Source: Dioscorea cayenensis subsp. rotundata (Eukaryota > Streptophyta > Magnoliopsida > Dioscoreales > Dioscoreaceae). From it: 64,000 bases of DNA. The stretch spans positions 3,817,501 through 3,881,500 of the forward strand of contig NC_052474.1 in NCBI RefSeq assembly GCF_009730915.1, given 5' to 3'. The notes under the pieces were generated by a model, which was given only the letters and a program-made list of their open reading frames with translations, was not told the DNA's origin and searched no databases. Numbering within the stretch: the first letter of the stretch is position 1; the number at the start of each line of letters is the position of its first letter. Shown here piece after piece: positions 22,056-32,723 of this stretch. The position numbers and the translations under genes are program-made.

Positions 22056-24711
22056 ATGAACGACCTCTCCTCTTCCGCCTCCTCCGCCGCTCGTCGACGC
22101 TCCGACTGCAGCCCGGTGCCGGCTCCCGTTGTTTGTGTCCTTGTCCCTATCCTTCTCGCTGGCCTCGCCGTCTCTCTTTTCATCCTCGTCGTCGTCCACA
22201 ATGCCCTCCTCTTCATCTTCATTCTTCTCATCTCCGCCCTCGCTGTCGCTTTTCTCGCCTGGAATGCAGCTGGCTTTCGGAAGAACGCCGCTGTTCACTG
22301 TTTCGTTGATCGATTCCCAGTCTCCGACCTTCGCACCGCCAAGGACGGCGAGCTCGTGAAGATCACCGGGGTAAAATCGGTTTATAAACCTGGATTCTCT
22401 TTTCCTTAGCTTTTCATTTCATCTGAACTCGTGTTAGGGTTTTCGAGTTTGGTAAAGTTTTTGGTTGTCATCAATGAGTGTTTCGCATCGGCAGATTGAT
22501 TGTGGAGTGTACTTGCGTTCAAAGATTTCCTAATTTTCACCAAGGCATTATCTCGTTTGATGCTTGAATTCTTAGTTATTAGTGTTTATTGTCCACATGG
22601 CTGCAGGCCCTGCAGCTACAATGAGTGAGATTGGATTCCCTGTTTTGAGTTTGAGGTTGTGAACTTGAGCAATTGGAGATGGAGTAGTAGAAGGATGGTA
22701 GGGAGAACTAACACTCGCTTGTTTATAAGCCCAGGGTAAAGTAAAAGGGCGATAGGGAGAATTTGTAACTCGAGATGTGCACTGAAATTGCCTACTTTCT
22801 GTGTTACGTCTAATGCAACCATAGGGAATGGATCACCGGTCGCCAGCACTGACTTTTTCTTTCTCTCTCTCTCTCTCTCTCTCTAACACAAAATGGATAA
22901 AAATTTCTGGAGGTGGTTGTTATTTGTTTAATTTTCATGTTTGGGAAGCTTGCTCATTTTATTTTCAATGTCAATGCTTCCAAATTTGTTGCTTACTTCT
23001 TCTTGTATATTATTTGGCACACTTACACATTACTTCCAATTGTTGCATAACTGTGGTAAGTGGTAACCATAATTTTCCAGTGTCAACCTCTGTTTTTATA
23101 TGAGAAAGAATCATACATGGAAGTGATTGTATTACAAGCTTTTTCATTGAGCTGGACATTTGAAAGTTGTTTCCGATGGTTTAATTTAAACAATGTAATA
23201 TGATTTTCCTCTGATTCTTATTTTCTATTAATGCATCTGCAGATACAACTAGATTTACTCTTTCCTGTTTTTGATATGTAGTTGGCCAAACTGGGCTCTA
23301 TTTTCCTTAGTTCTTTTATGTGTTTTTGTGAAAAATGGATTATGTTTGCTATCTGTTATTTTCTCTTTTTACACAGTTTGCTTCATGTGCGGATATTTCT
23401 CTAGAGGCTTCATATGAGAAGGTTGAACGTTGTGTCTATACATCAACCTTGTTGTATGAATGTAACCAACCTAATTCAAAGGCAGCAAAAGCTATCAGTC
23501 AATGCTTTCCTTGGGAGCTTAATCTACCTAGAGGTGAGAGGCGAATTCTTTTAACATGTGAAGTTGATGCTTTCTTTTCTCATTTCATTTATTCATCTGC
23601 AAAAAGTGCATTGTATCATATAGATAATTTTAAATGCTACAATCAATAAATTTTATGATGCAAGAAGAGCATTTTTTTGCTTGGCTAAAGGTAAACTTGC
23701 TGATTTTAGACACTTCTGCCTTCCATAAAGTAAATATGATTTGATGCTTTGCTTGAGGATGTGATGTTATTCTGTCGTTTCACTGGATATAGATTACTTA
23801 GATTCTTCTAAATAAAACTTGTCAGAATGTGATGTTCCACCTCATATCAAATATTGGAAATTTTGCAGCAAGGTAGTAAGTTATGTTAGTGTATCAGAAT
23901 GTATGCATAATTTGTATGCAGATTATTTTTCCAGCAAATGTAGCTTGATCTAATTCTTCAGCAAGGTAAAATTCTCAAGTTGAAACCTTGAGACAACTGG
24001 TTAAATACTGTCCAATTTCCTTGTCCATGCTAAATTTTTGGAAAAAGATAAATGGTAGAATAGTTGTAGCTGTGCAGATTTTCATCATGTTTTCATGAGA
24101 TTATTATCTTGTTTGATTTTGATCATCAATAGTCCATCTGTTACTATGCTCATTATACAAATTTCTTGCAGAGGTTCACTACAGACTTCTATATAACAGA
24201 TGCAAGGTCAGGTGTCAGGGCTTTGGTGAAAGCGGGCAACAATTCCAAAGTGTTTCCTCTGGTTTATGAGAACACACTCATCAAAACAGCAAGCTTAAAT
24301 AGAGAGTTATCCCTGACCCTAAAGAATTGGTTAGATGAGAGGCATCTTTCTGCCGAAGCACGTCTATTACGTCTGGAAGAAGGGTATTGAAATTTATTAA
24401 CTGAAGAAGTTTACAAATTTTCTTCCTTTTATTGTTACTAAAAAATGAAATTGGATTTAAATGATGTCAATTTTCGATCACCAATGATGCAATTTTTGCA
24501 TTTTAATGACAGGTATATCAAGGAAGGCAGTTCTCTGACAGTTATGGGAACTTTGAATCGGAAGAGTGGTGCACTTGTGATAGTTCCACCTTCTGAACCT
24601 CTCTCAACTGGTTGCCTATTTCAAAAGTTTCTCCTTCCTGTCGTTTTTGATGGATTGGTTATAAGATTTTCTGAACAGAGTAGCTCTGGAGCTAACCTTA
24701 TACTTTCTTGA
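22056..24711 (+). CDS. SHOU4/At1g16860-type membrane protein, short form, about 302 aa, five exons
   Basis: Family of plant membrane proteins often labelled At1g16860-like or, misleadingly, C19-protease related. The larger members SHOU4 and SHOU4L limit exocytosis of cellulose synthase complexes. Exons: 22056-22370, 23377-23533, a micro-exon about 23665-23690, 24172-24383 and 24513-24711. The micro-exon is inferred: exon 2 ends in phase 1 and the exon at 24172 starts in phase 0, so a piece of length 2 mod 3 is needed; the 26 nt before a good GTAAAC donor restore the frame (the alternative start 23668 also works). Residues 25-47 and 50-69 are two strongly hydrophobic helices after an Arg-rich start. 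The soluble part has RCVYTSTLLYE, RFTTDFYITDARSGVRALVK, RLLRLEEGYIKEGSSLTVMG and IVPPSEPLSTG, the hallmark blocks of the family. The long N-terminal region of SHOU4 is missing, so this is a short paralogue; its exact role is unknown. Confidence 0.85.
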
Positions 24712-24724
24712 AGTTCATTAAATG

Positions 24725-25010
24725 GTAAGAACTAAAAACATGTAGCAAATGCCAATAATTCACCTAATTCAAATCTTTACTAATTTTGGTCTCTTCTCAT
24801 TTTGGTTTTGTTCATCCCCTGGATCTACCGTTAGATGCTTGATGAGTCATCATGAAGTCATTATGTTCTGTCTGATTTTTGTGGAGTTTGTGGTATATTT
24901 GTAAAATGCAACTTGTTCGCATGTTTCCATGAATTATATCTTCAAAGTCTTTTGGGATTTAGGCTTATCTGAGTTTTAAGGAACCTGAGCTAAATCTTTT
25001 TGACTTGTAG
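24725..25010 (+). other. Probable intron in the 3'UTR of the SHOU4-like gene
   Basis: A strong donor (ATG|GTAAGA) lies 13 nt after the stop codon, and a good acceptor (TTTTTGACTTGTAG|AGCTGG) lies 286 bp on. The junction is closer than about 50 nt to the stop, so it would not be expected to trigger nonsense-mediated decay. Inferred from signals only. Confidence 0.4.
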
Positions 25011-27214
25011 AGCTGGTGGAAGGTGATGGCGCACAAGATTGCTGGTTGGTGATTTAGGCAAAGAAGCAAGATCTGTCTCATGCTATGACTGCGTACATGC
25101 GGCCAAAATCTACTGTGCATAGATGGAAGCCCTGTGCTCCAATCTGCAGTTCTGCATTTTTGAGTTATGTGACTTCTGATGATTTTGCAGGCAGAAGATT
25201 GACCACATGGATTTTAGATTTTATCCTTTCGGTAGATACTTCTGTTTGCCTTCAAATCAATTCGCAGCCTGTGATATTGTTGGAATGGATAGTCCTCCTT
25301 TTTCACTCTGCTTTTGACTTTTTTGCATTTCGAAACCAACAGGACCCCTTATTAACAGTTAACACACCCTTCCTGTGCACACCGCAAGCTGAGCTAATTG
25401 CAACTTGTATTGGAACTTGGAAGGACAAGTTCAACTGTCTCGATTGACATCCATGAATATGTTTTAAAATGCTAATATGATGTGCTATTCATTTGGAAAG
25501 TTTGAGTAGCCAATAGCCACTTGTATTGGAAGACATCCATGGATATCTTTCAAAATGCAAATATGATGTCCTATTCAATTGGAAAGTTTGAGTTACATTG
25601 TCATTTATAATCTCAAGGATAACATTTTGTGGGTATCATCCTTTTGTGCTCTTCTGGGATCAAGTTTGATTAACAAGTTTTAACTGATAGTGATTGTTGA
25701 GGGAATGGTGACTTTATAAAAGATAACCCTTGTTGACAACAAGTTGGATTTGCTTCATTTTATCAAACACTTTCAACTTTTGAGTATGGTGTTATGGTAA
25801 GTCTTTTGTTCCCGAAGTACATATTTGTTCTTTGTCTTCATGTCTGCTTATTTGATCAATTATAATAGCAACTATATGCCCTAGCACTTAGCAGTGAATT
25901 GGTGGAAATGGAAATCTTTCTGTCTTAAATATTATCTTATATTCTGTAGTATCTTTTACATAAAAACACTGACAGCTAAAGCATTTCCAGGCTTTCTTGT
26001 GTGGTTAGTAGCTACAGAGACATCAGGTACATGGTTTCTTTCTGCAATATTTCCTGATCACTGGTCCCTTAGAAAGCTTTTATCTGTGTACTATTTCTGA
26101 GCATATTCCGTGGACTCACAGCTTAATACTCCTTCCTTTTTGCTCTCTACGTGCTCACTATCTTAAACAATCTCCTTTGGATACTTCATGTTTTTATGTC
26201 CCTTGTATCTGGATTTGGTTTTAGTTATGACATATCTTGTCCATTTATGACGCATATTTCTTTGTGGAATCAGAAGTCCCCAACTAATATTAATATAATA
26301 AGATTCTTCCTGTCGTTTGCGTGGTAAAGTGTAATATTCTTGTGTTCCTGTCATGTCATATCATAGATTGTCATGGTCATAACTAGCTGGCCGATGTTTC
26401 GATTTTTTTAGTTATAAAAATTGGTAAACCTGAATCACCTGATTATCAAATCTCTGCAGGTAACAATTTATTAAGACTGGCATGCCATAGGCCCATAGAA
26501 GCCTAGGAATCATTTTTCCCAAGCTCCGTGCCATTATATAAGTACATTGGCTATTAGTCTGGATTCTTGGGAATATCACTTTTTTTTTTACTTTAAATAC
26601 AAAATTGGCCTTTTGTGAGTCATTGGTGATATGATGATTTAGACATTTTTAATTCAAATATCAATTATCCAATGATTAGTGGTGTTACTCTGGAGTCTAG
26701 ACATCATAAACAATTAAGGTTCAAAGATCACTTGTTAAAAGTCAATGATAGGCAAGAAAAAAAATGTCTATAGATAACATCAATTCTTGTTCTAAGAGCA
26801 AACATGATTAATAGATTGCCTGCCCTCTTCTTTTTTAATATTCTTCATTCAAGTAAGCTTTTTTTTCTTTATGGAAAAGAAAAAGATTATGCTAATTTGT
26901 TATGATTGCTTATAAGGGATTTAGAAAGCATATTCACCTTTTTCTCAAATACATGCCTTCGTATTATTACATTGCTTACTTCCCTGCTCTGTTCTGTCCT
27001 GTTCTGTTGCGCACTTAACAATTTTTTGTTGCTTGTACAACCTTCACAGTAATTCATGTTAACATATTTATGACAGGAAATTGATCTTCTTACATAGGAA
27101 TACTCAAACAAGTTTTAGACTACAGATGCAAGTAGTTAATTGATCATAAAGCATGCTTTTATTTATTCTATTAGATTGGTAGATTATTCTGATGTACTAT
27201 TTGAGATGCACTCT
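25011..27214. other. 3'UTR and intergenic DNA between the SHOU4-like and P450 genes
   Basis: The start probably belongs to the 3'UTR. The open frame at 25085-25447 has no recognisable domain. A partial tandem duplication is present: a unit with ACATCCATG..TATG, ATATGATGT, CTATTCA and TTGGAAAGTTTGAG occurs at about 25448-25506 and again at about 25532-25592. No other gene is visible. Confidence 0.5.
25448..25592. repeat. Imperfect direct repeat of about 60 bp
   Basis: Two diverged copies of a segment beginning ACATCCATG and ending TTGGAAAGTTTGAG (about 25448-25506 and 25532-25592), separated by about 25 bp that also partly repeats (ACTTGTATTGGAA). Non-coding. Confidence 0.7.
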
Positions 27215-27512
27215 TCATGCTTGGTGCAGTTTAGCATGGAGAAATAGCTGGTTCTTCATGCACACTGTAAGCCCATGCTCCTCAGCCATGTCCAACTCCT
27301 GAGGCCTCTTCCCCCCAGGTAACTTCCAATCAAACCAATACAGCAGGTTGGCCAGCAGTAATTCAATTGAACTCATTGCAAAAGCAATTCCAGGACAAAT
27401 TCTTCTACCTGATCCAAATGGAATATAATGGAAATCATGTCCTTTGAAATCTACCTCACCACTTGAGAATCTCTCAGGTTGGAATTCATCAGCCATTTTC
27501 CATAACTCAGGG

Positions 27513-27521
27513 TCTCTTCCC
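27513..27521 (-). other. Frameshift 2 in the P450 gene
   Basis: In the gene's direction, GGCTGGGCTCTAGGGAAGAGACCC reads ..WALGKRP then a TGA stop. Skipping one A gives GRDPELWK, which joins the frame of MADEFQPERF. The defect is therefore a single extra A in an A/G tract. Confidence 0.85.
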
Positions 27522-27681
27522 TAGAGCCCAGCCATTGATTATCACTCTTGTTTTGGCGGGGATGGTGTAACCTTGTATAGTGGTTTCCTCCATAGATTCT
27601 CTTGGCATCAGCAGTGGAGCTGGAGGGTGCAAGCGCATCACCTCTTTTATCACCGCTCTCAGGTAACTCATTTGGTTCATG

Positions 27682-27694
27682 TCTTCTCTCTCTC
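27682..27694 (-). other. Frameshift 1 in the P450 gene
   Basis: In the gene's direction, GTGAGAGAGAGAAGACATG keeps the upstream frame only until the GA tract. The frame of NQMSYLRAVIKEVMRLHPP starts after it. One surplus base in the GA repeat explains the shift. Confidence 0.85.
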
Positions 27695-30260
27695 ACCTTC
27701 ACCGTATTTTGCTCATCAACAATCCTTCTTATCTCCTTTTGTGCTCTGTTCATCTTATCCGGGCTCCTTACAAGTTCAGCCATTGCCCACTCCATGACAA
27801 CGAATGATGTCTCTGTGCCACCTCCAAACACATCCTACAACAAGCAGATAAATATGAAGAAATGAACAAACATGAAGGTACTACTCTGCTTACATAATTA
27901 CCATGAGAATTCCCTTAATTTCATCCATGCCAATCTCAAACCCATTCGTTTGATCCTTCTGTATTGTAAACAAGGTGTTCAACAGGTCATTGTTACCCTC
28001 TTGATGCTCTTGGATCACTTGGTTGAGAAATCCATCCCACTCCTGGAAGTGCCTCTCCACTCTTGCATCCTTCCCTGTGAGCCAGTTCAACCAACCAAGT
28101 TCCGGGAAGAAGTCTCTTACATTGAAAGCTCCAAACAAAGCCGAACTCTCTCGAGACAACTTCCAGACCTTGTTCTCCTCTCCATGTCCAGAATACTTCT
28201 TCCCCAGTGCAACTCTACACACAATATCATATGTGTAAGTAATCAATATCTCACTCATGTTAACTGGTCCTTTGGATGACATCCTTGTGATCATATCCAC
28301 TACATGAGCTACTTCTTCTTTCCTTACTTCACAAAAAGACTCCACTTTCTTGCTGCTCAGCAGGTGAAGCACACAAATCTTCTTTGCTTGTCTCCAGTGT
28401 TCACCATAAGGCGAAAAACCGATGTCCTTTGGGCCATAAAGGATCTTCTTGGCAATGTCAAAGGATGGTCTGTTGGCAAAGATAGAATCTTTAGTCTTCA
28501 TTATCTCCATGGCGATCTCCGGTGAGGTGACAACAAGGGTAGGGACACTCCCAAGTTGGAGAGAGATAAATTTGCCATACTTCTTAGAGAGTGCATGAAA
28601 AGCAAGGTGAGGCTGAGGGCCAAGTTGATGGAGGTTTCCAATGAGAGGGAGTTTGGGCGGAGAAGGTGGTAGCTTTGTTTTCTTAGAACTCTTTATTGCT
28701 ACCAAGATTAAAAAAGGAGGGAACAAGAGAAGAGAAAGAATGATAAAGGGTGTCATTATTGTTTTTTTTTTCTTTAAATGTGCTTTTTCTAGTTGTTCTT
28801 CAACTAAATGTTTTTGGTTCTGATATAGTGATGAATGGTGGCAGTGAATCATATAAGAACAAACAGAAGGTTAATTTAGCATCTCTGATCAGAGAATGGT
28901 TTTGAGAGTTTGTGTTGTATTTATATATATGGGTCATAAGTTTTGGGTGTTAGTAATATATTCTGTGAAGTTGATTTCTGATATAATAATGACTTTGAAT
29001 CTTGGATAGATTATGTAGGAGATGTACATTTAATTCTTATTTATTTAAAATGATGCTTAAAAATGATCAGTACTGGTTATATACTTATATTAACTTTTTC
29101 AAGGTTGAAACTTGAGGTTATTAATTGCTCTTGGCATTTTATTAAAGAGAAATTAAGATACTTGTATGCCCCAATAAAAGCTGGTTATTGTTAATATTTC
29201 ATTGTAAAAATCATGTGCATTTAATTATTTATTTGCATGCACTTATTGGTAAGATTGTTATCATTATCATTATTATTTTCAACATAACTTAAATTATAAG
29301 TGTATATTAAAAAGCACATCCAGATAGACAAATGATAAGAAAAGGGGATGATGCTCTTACATACATACTAATCCAAATGGCACAAAATTAAAAAACCATA
29401 AAAATTCCGTTTTAGTTGTTTTAAACACAACACCTACTTAACATACATATTAAACCAGAGATGGGTTTTAACTTTAGCTGATGGCTTATAAGGCAACAAC
29501 ATGATACCTTTCTTTATATATATGTGGGGATCTTTATAAAGGACACACTGAAACAATGGCACTCTTTAACATATGTATGTGCATTTTTGCATGCATGTCT
29601 TTCTTAACATTTTGATTTATTAAAACAATGTATATTTATATGACTTAAGCAATATATCTGTCTAAAAATGTGTTGCTTTTGATATCATTGTCATTTTGGT
29701 ATCTTTATTCTGGCAAGAAACTAGAAAATCATACCAATTTTATGTGTTGTTTTTGATTACAAGTTCATCAGATAAATTGTATGTAACTCTCAATATCCTC
29801 GTGTTTAGAAATTTTACAACGAATAAGATTATGCATATTGGATCTAAGGGGATTCATTTTTTATTAGAATAATTCCAAGCATAATGGAAACAAATTAATA
29901 ACAAATAATAAGATAAACAATAGATATAAATTTAAATTAAAACTGTGATAATTCAACATGTATTATGCATATGTAATTAGGAAACCAAATGGCAAATATG
30001 ATAACCATTGCAAGTTAATAGAAAACTAAAATGGTTCATATTAATGTGACGAAATTATATTATATTACATAGAATTAATATATATATATCATAGGACTCT
30101 AGAGGAGGTGGCAGAAACATGTGATGGCATGTGATAGCACCCAACTCATGTTAATGATATTTATTGGGGGTCCAAGTCCTCTGTAACAATAACAATAATA
30201 ATGAGGATTATGGGTATCAGGTCATCTATGTGTGGCTCAAAGCATATGAGAAAATTCAAG

Positions 30261-30662
30261 AGTAAATTTTTCGTGTGGTCAGTGTGTTATGTGTTATGAC
30301 TGATTTTTATTATAGTTATTGTGTTTTAATTTATTTTTTTATTAGATATTAATTTATTTTTACCAGTTGGTCACTTGAAATTTTTCAGCCAAATTTAGAT
30401 TACGTGACGACCGAAAATACCACGTCACTCTTTTTTTTTATATTTTCTCTCATCACAGCTGGAAAGAGGATGATGACTCAGCGCACTTAAAAAAAAGAGT
30501 GATGTGGCATTTCTGGCAGCCACTTCATCTAAATTTGCTTGAAAACCCCAAGTGACCAATCGGTGAAAACAAATTAATATCTAATGACAAAAAAACAAAT
30601 TGAAACACAATGACCAAAATGAAAATCAGTCATAACACAGTGACCACATGAAAAATTTACCC
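30261..30662. mobile_element. MULE-type MITE with long inverted repeats
   Basis: The two halves are inverted copies of about 170 bp. The left starts AGTAAATTTTTCGTGTGGTC and the right, reverse-complemented, GGTAAATTTTTCATGTGGTC, and both continue through TGTGTTATGAC, ATTGTGTTT, TTAGATATTAATTT and TTGGTCACTTG. A 9-10-bp direct repeat, AAAATTCAAG, flanks it at 30251-30260 and 30664-30673. This is a foldback, Mutator-type, non-coding element; the halves differ enough to show age. Confidence 0.9.
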
Positions 30663-32639
30663 AAAAATTCAAGCTCCTTGTTCATTCAAGATTCTACATT
30701 TTTATTTTTTTTCTAAAATCTTTACTACGAAATTTATTTAATTTTAAATGACATCTGTCGTGTGTGTATATATATATATACCCTATATGATAATGCCATC
30801 ATCTTCTTGACCTATTAGCATCGGATTCTTTGTATAGAATGTTCATGTCATACTAAGGAATTAAATCTATACCTCAGTTCAGGCATGAGAAACCCACAAA
30901 TGCATTGAGGATAAACTCTGTGTTTATATATGATTTGTCCATTATGTCAAAATAATAATATTATTAATAAAATTCTTTTATATATGTATACTAAAAAAGC
31001 AAACAAACAAACACCGGGATGAAAAACTTTGGTGTACATATATACAACCATAGAATATAACTAAATTAATAAAATTAGAAATTATTTTTATGTTGTATAC
31101 CCTTAGTCCATATATGGAAATATACATAATAATAAAATAAAAAACCATGCCTTTTATTATACTAACAAGTCCACCCTCGTCTTCTAGAGATCAAACAACC
31201 AAATTAATGCCTATATTACAATTACATGAATCACATTAAAAAAAGATACAAGTAAACATTAGATGATGCATAGTTTACCGAATCAAACTACCAAAAGGGA
31301 CAAATTACTCCAAAGATCAACAACCAAAAGAGAGAACTAATTGCCTTGCAAGAGATGCATGTGATAAGTTACATACATCATATGATTTTTAAGATGTGAA
31401 ACAACCTCGTTAATTATGAGAACAATCTCAAATGCTTGAATCCAAGTCAAAATAGGACAAATTCATGCATAGAGATGAATGGTGTAATGCCAAGAAAGGA
31501 AGTTGAGAAGAATCAAATGGTGCATTAATTCATTAAACAAACATACATTTTTTTACACATATCTTTCTTTCTATATATCTTTCAATTAATGGGACTCACA
31601 TGCCTTCTCACTTGGACACTATACAAACTAATCAACAATGTCAATCAAACTATTTACTTCAATTTAATATGTGTAATTATATCCACAAACTGTATTATTA
31701 ATGATTTTTTTTTTATTGAATGATAAATATCAATTTCGTAAAAAAAAAAAAAATAAATAAAGATAAAAAGATTGTTCTAAAATTATTCTTTTTATTAGAT
31801 TCATAAATTAAAAAAAATGTAGAGAGAGATTGGAACAATTCATAGGCCCCAAAAACTTGCCTGTTCACCTCATTTAAATTATATATTATATTCACATATC
31901 TATTGTCACTACCATTTATTCATTTTTTGGGTAAACAAATAACTACTCCCTCCTAATTTTTTTTTACTTGTTAAATTCTAGAGCTTTTTTTCTGAACTTT
32001 TTTACTTATTTGTTTTAAAATTTTATGTAATATTAAATATATTTTTTTTAAATTTTATCTTTTAAACTAATATATTTCTACAATGTTCAATAAATTACAT
32101 TTAACTATTTTTTTATTAAACGTAGGAAACATTAAATCATAATTCACTTGTTAATCAATATTTGTAGTTTTCCAATAATAGTTACACTTTCCAATATTAT
32201 TTTAGAATGTTTTTTTATTCCTAATAAACAAATGATTTAATGTGAGAAATAAACAAATAATTTAATGTGAGAGAAACACTTATCATTCAATAGTAGAAAC
32301 ACTTTTATTCAATTTTATTTTAAAAACATTTAATTAACTTCAACTGATTTTTTTTATTCTATGCGAATGTGGTAAAATGGATGAGTAAAAAAAACGAGAA
32401 GGGTATAAATTTAACAAGAATATATCTTACAAAATTACAAAATAATCAGGTGTATATCCACTCAATGCAATAACCATTTAATGAAGGCACCCCTGAGTAA
32501 TTACAAATATTTGGAGCGGTAAAATGTAAAATTCTCTACATCTTTGCATTAAAACCCAACCTAAAAGAAAAATCAAAGAAAATAAGAAGCAAAACAAAAG
32601 GAAGAAGAGAGTGGCAGCCCTCTTCTCCACGCCATCTCT

Positions 32640-32723
32640 CTCTCTCTCTTCCGTTCAAGGTCGCCCTCTCTCGCCGGAGAGAGAGAGAGAGGGAGAGGGG
32701 GCTGATCGGCGGGCCGGCGATCG
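32640..32723 (+). other. CT/GA-rich 5' leader of the TBC gene
   Basis: A (CT)n tract near 32637-32650 and a (GA)n tract near 32678-32697 precede the ATG at 32724. Pyrimidine and GA tracts are common in plant leaders and core promoters. The exact transcript start is not known. Confidence 0.5.

Larger units (their letters stand above)
27215..28756 (-). pseudogene. CYP71-type cytochrome P450 with two frameshifts in exon 2
   Basis: An ER-anchored heme monooxygenase of specialised metabolism; the substrate cannot be told. Exon 1 (27902-28756, 285 codons) starts at MTPFIILSLLLFPPF, a membrane anchor, then KLPPSPPKLPLIGNLHQLG, the C-helix WRQAKK, and substrate-recognition regions. The upstream in-frame ATG at 28852 is leader. 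Exon 2 (27215-27834) carries the I-helix FGGGTETS, EVMR of the K-helix, PERF and the heme loop FGSGRRICPG. The intron of 67 bp is at the usual CYP71 position. Two single-base insertions break exon 2: one in the GAGAGAGA tract at about 27682-27694, the other in GGGAAGAGACC at about 27513-27521, so three frames must be read to cover it. All catalytic motifs survive, and the rest looks under constraint. Either the gene died very recently or the assembly has indel errors. A TATA-like run lies near 28917-28931. Confidence 0.88.
28757..32723. other. Promoter and AT-rich intergenic region
   Basis: Holds the P450 promoter at the left, a MULE-type MITE (30261-30662), and the CT/GA-rich leader of the TBC gene from about 32560. 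A single CTCCCTCC Stowaway-like end is seen near 31947 without a clear partner. Nothing else is supported. Confidence 0.5.

Noticed and set aside
25085..25447. 120-codon plus-strand open frame
   Set aside because: It lies in the probable 3'UTR of the SHOU4-like gene, has no domain, and its composition is like the surrounding UTR.
27872..28852. Plus-strand open frames opposite the P450 exon, and the upstream ATG at 28852
   Set aside because: The plus-strand frames are antisense shadows. The upstream ATG adds a hydrophilic 32-residue leader before the membrane anchor that P450s do not have.
31946..32400. Possible Stowaway element starting CTCCCTCC near 31947
   Set aside because: Only one end is visible; no matching inverted end with TA was found.
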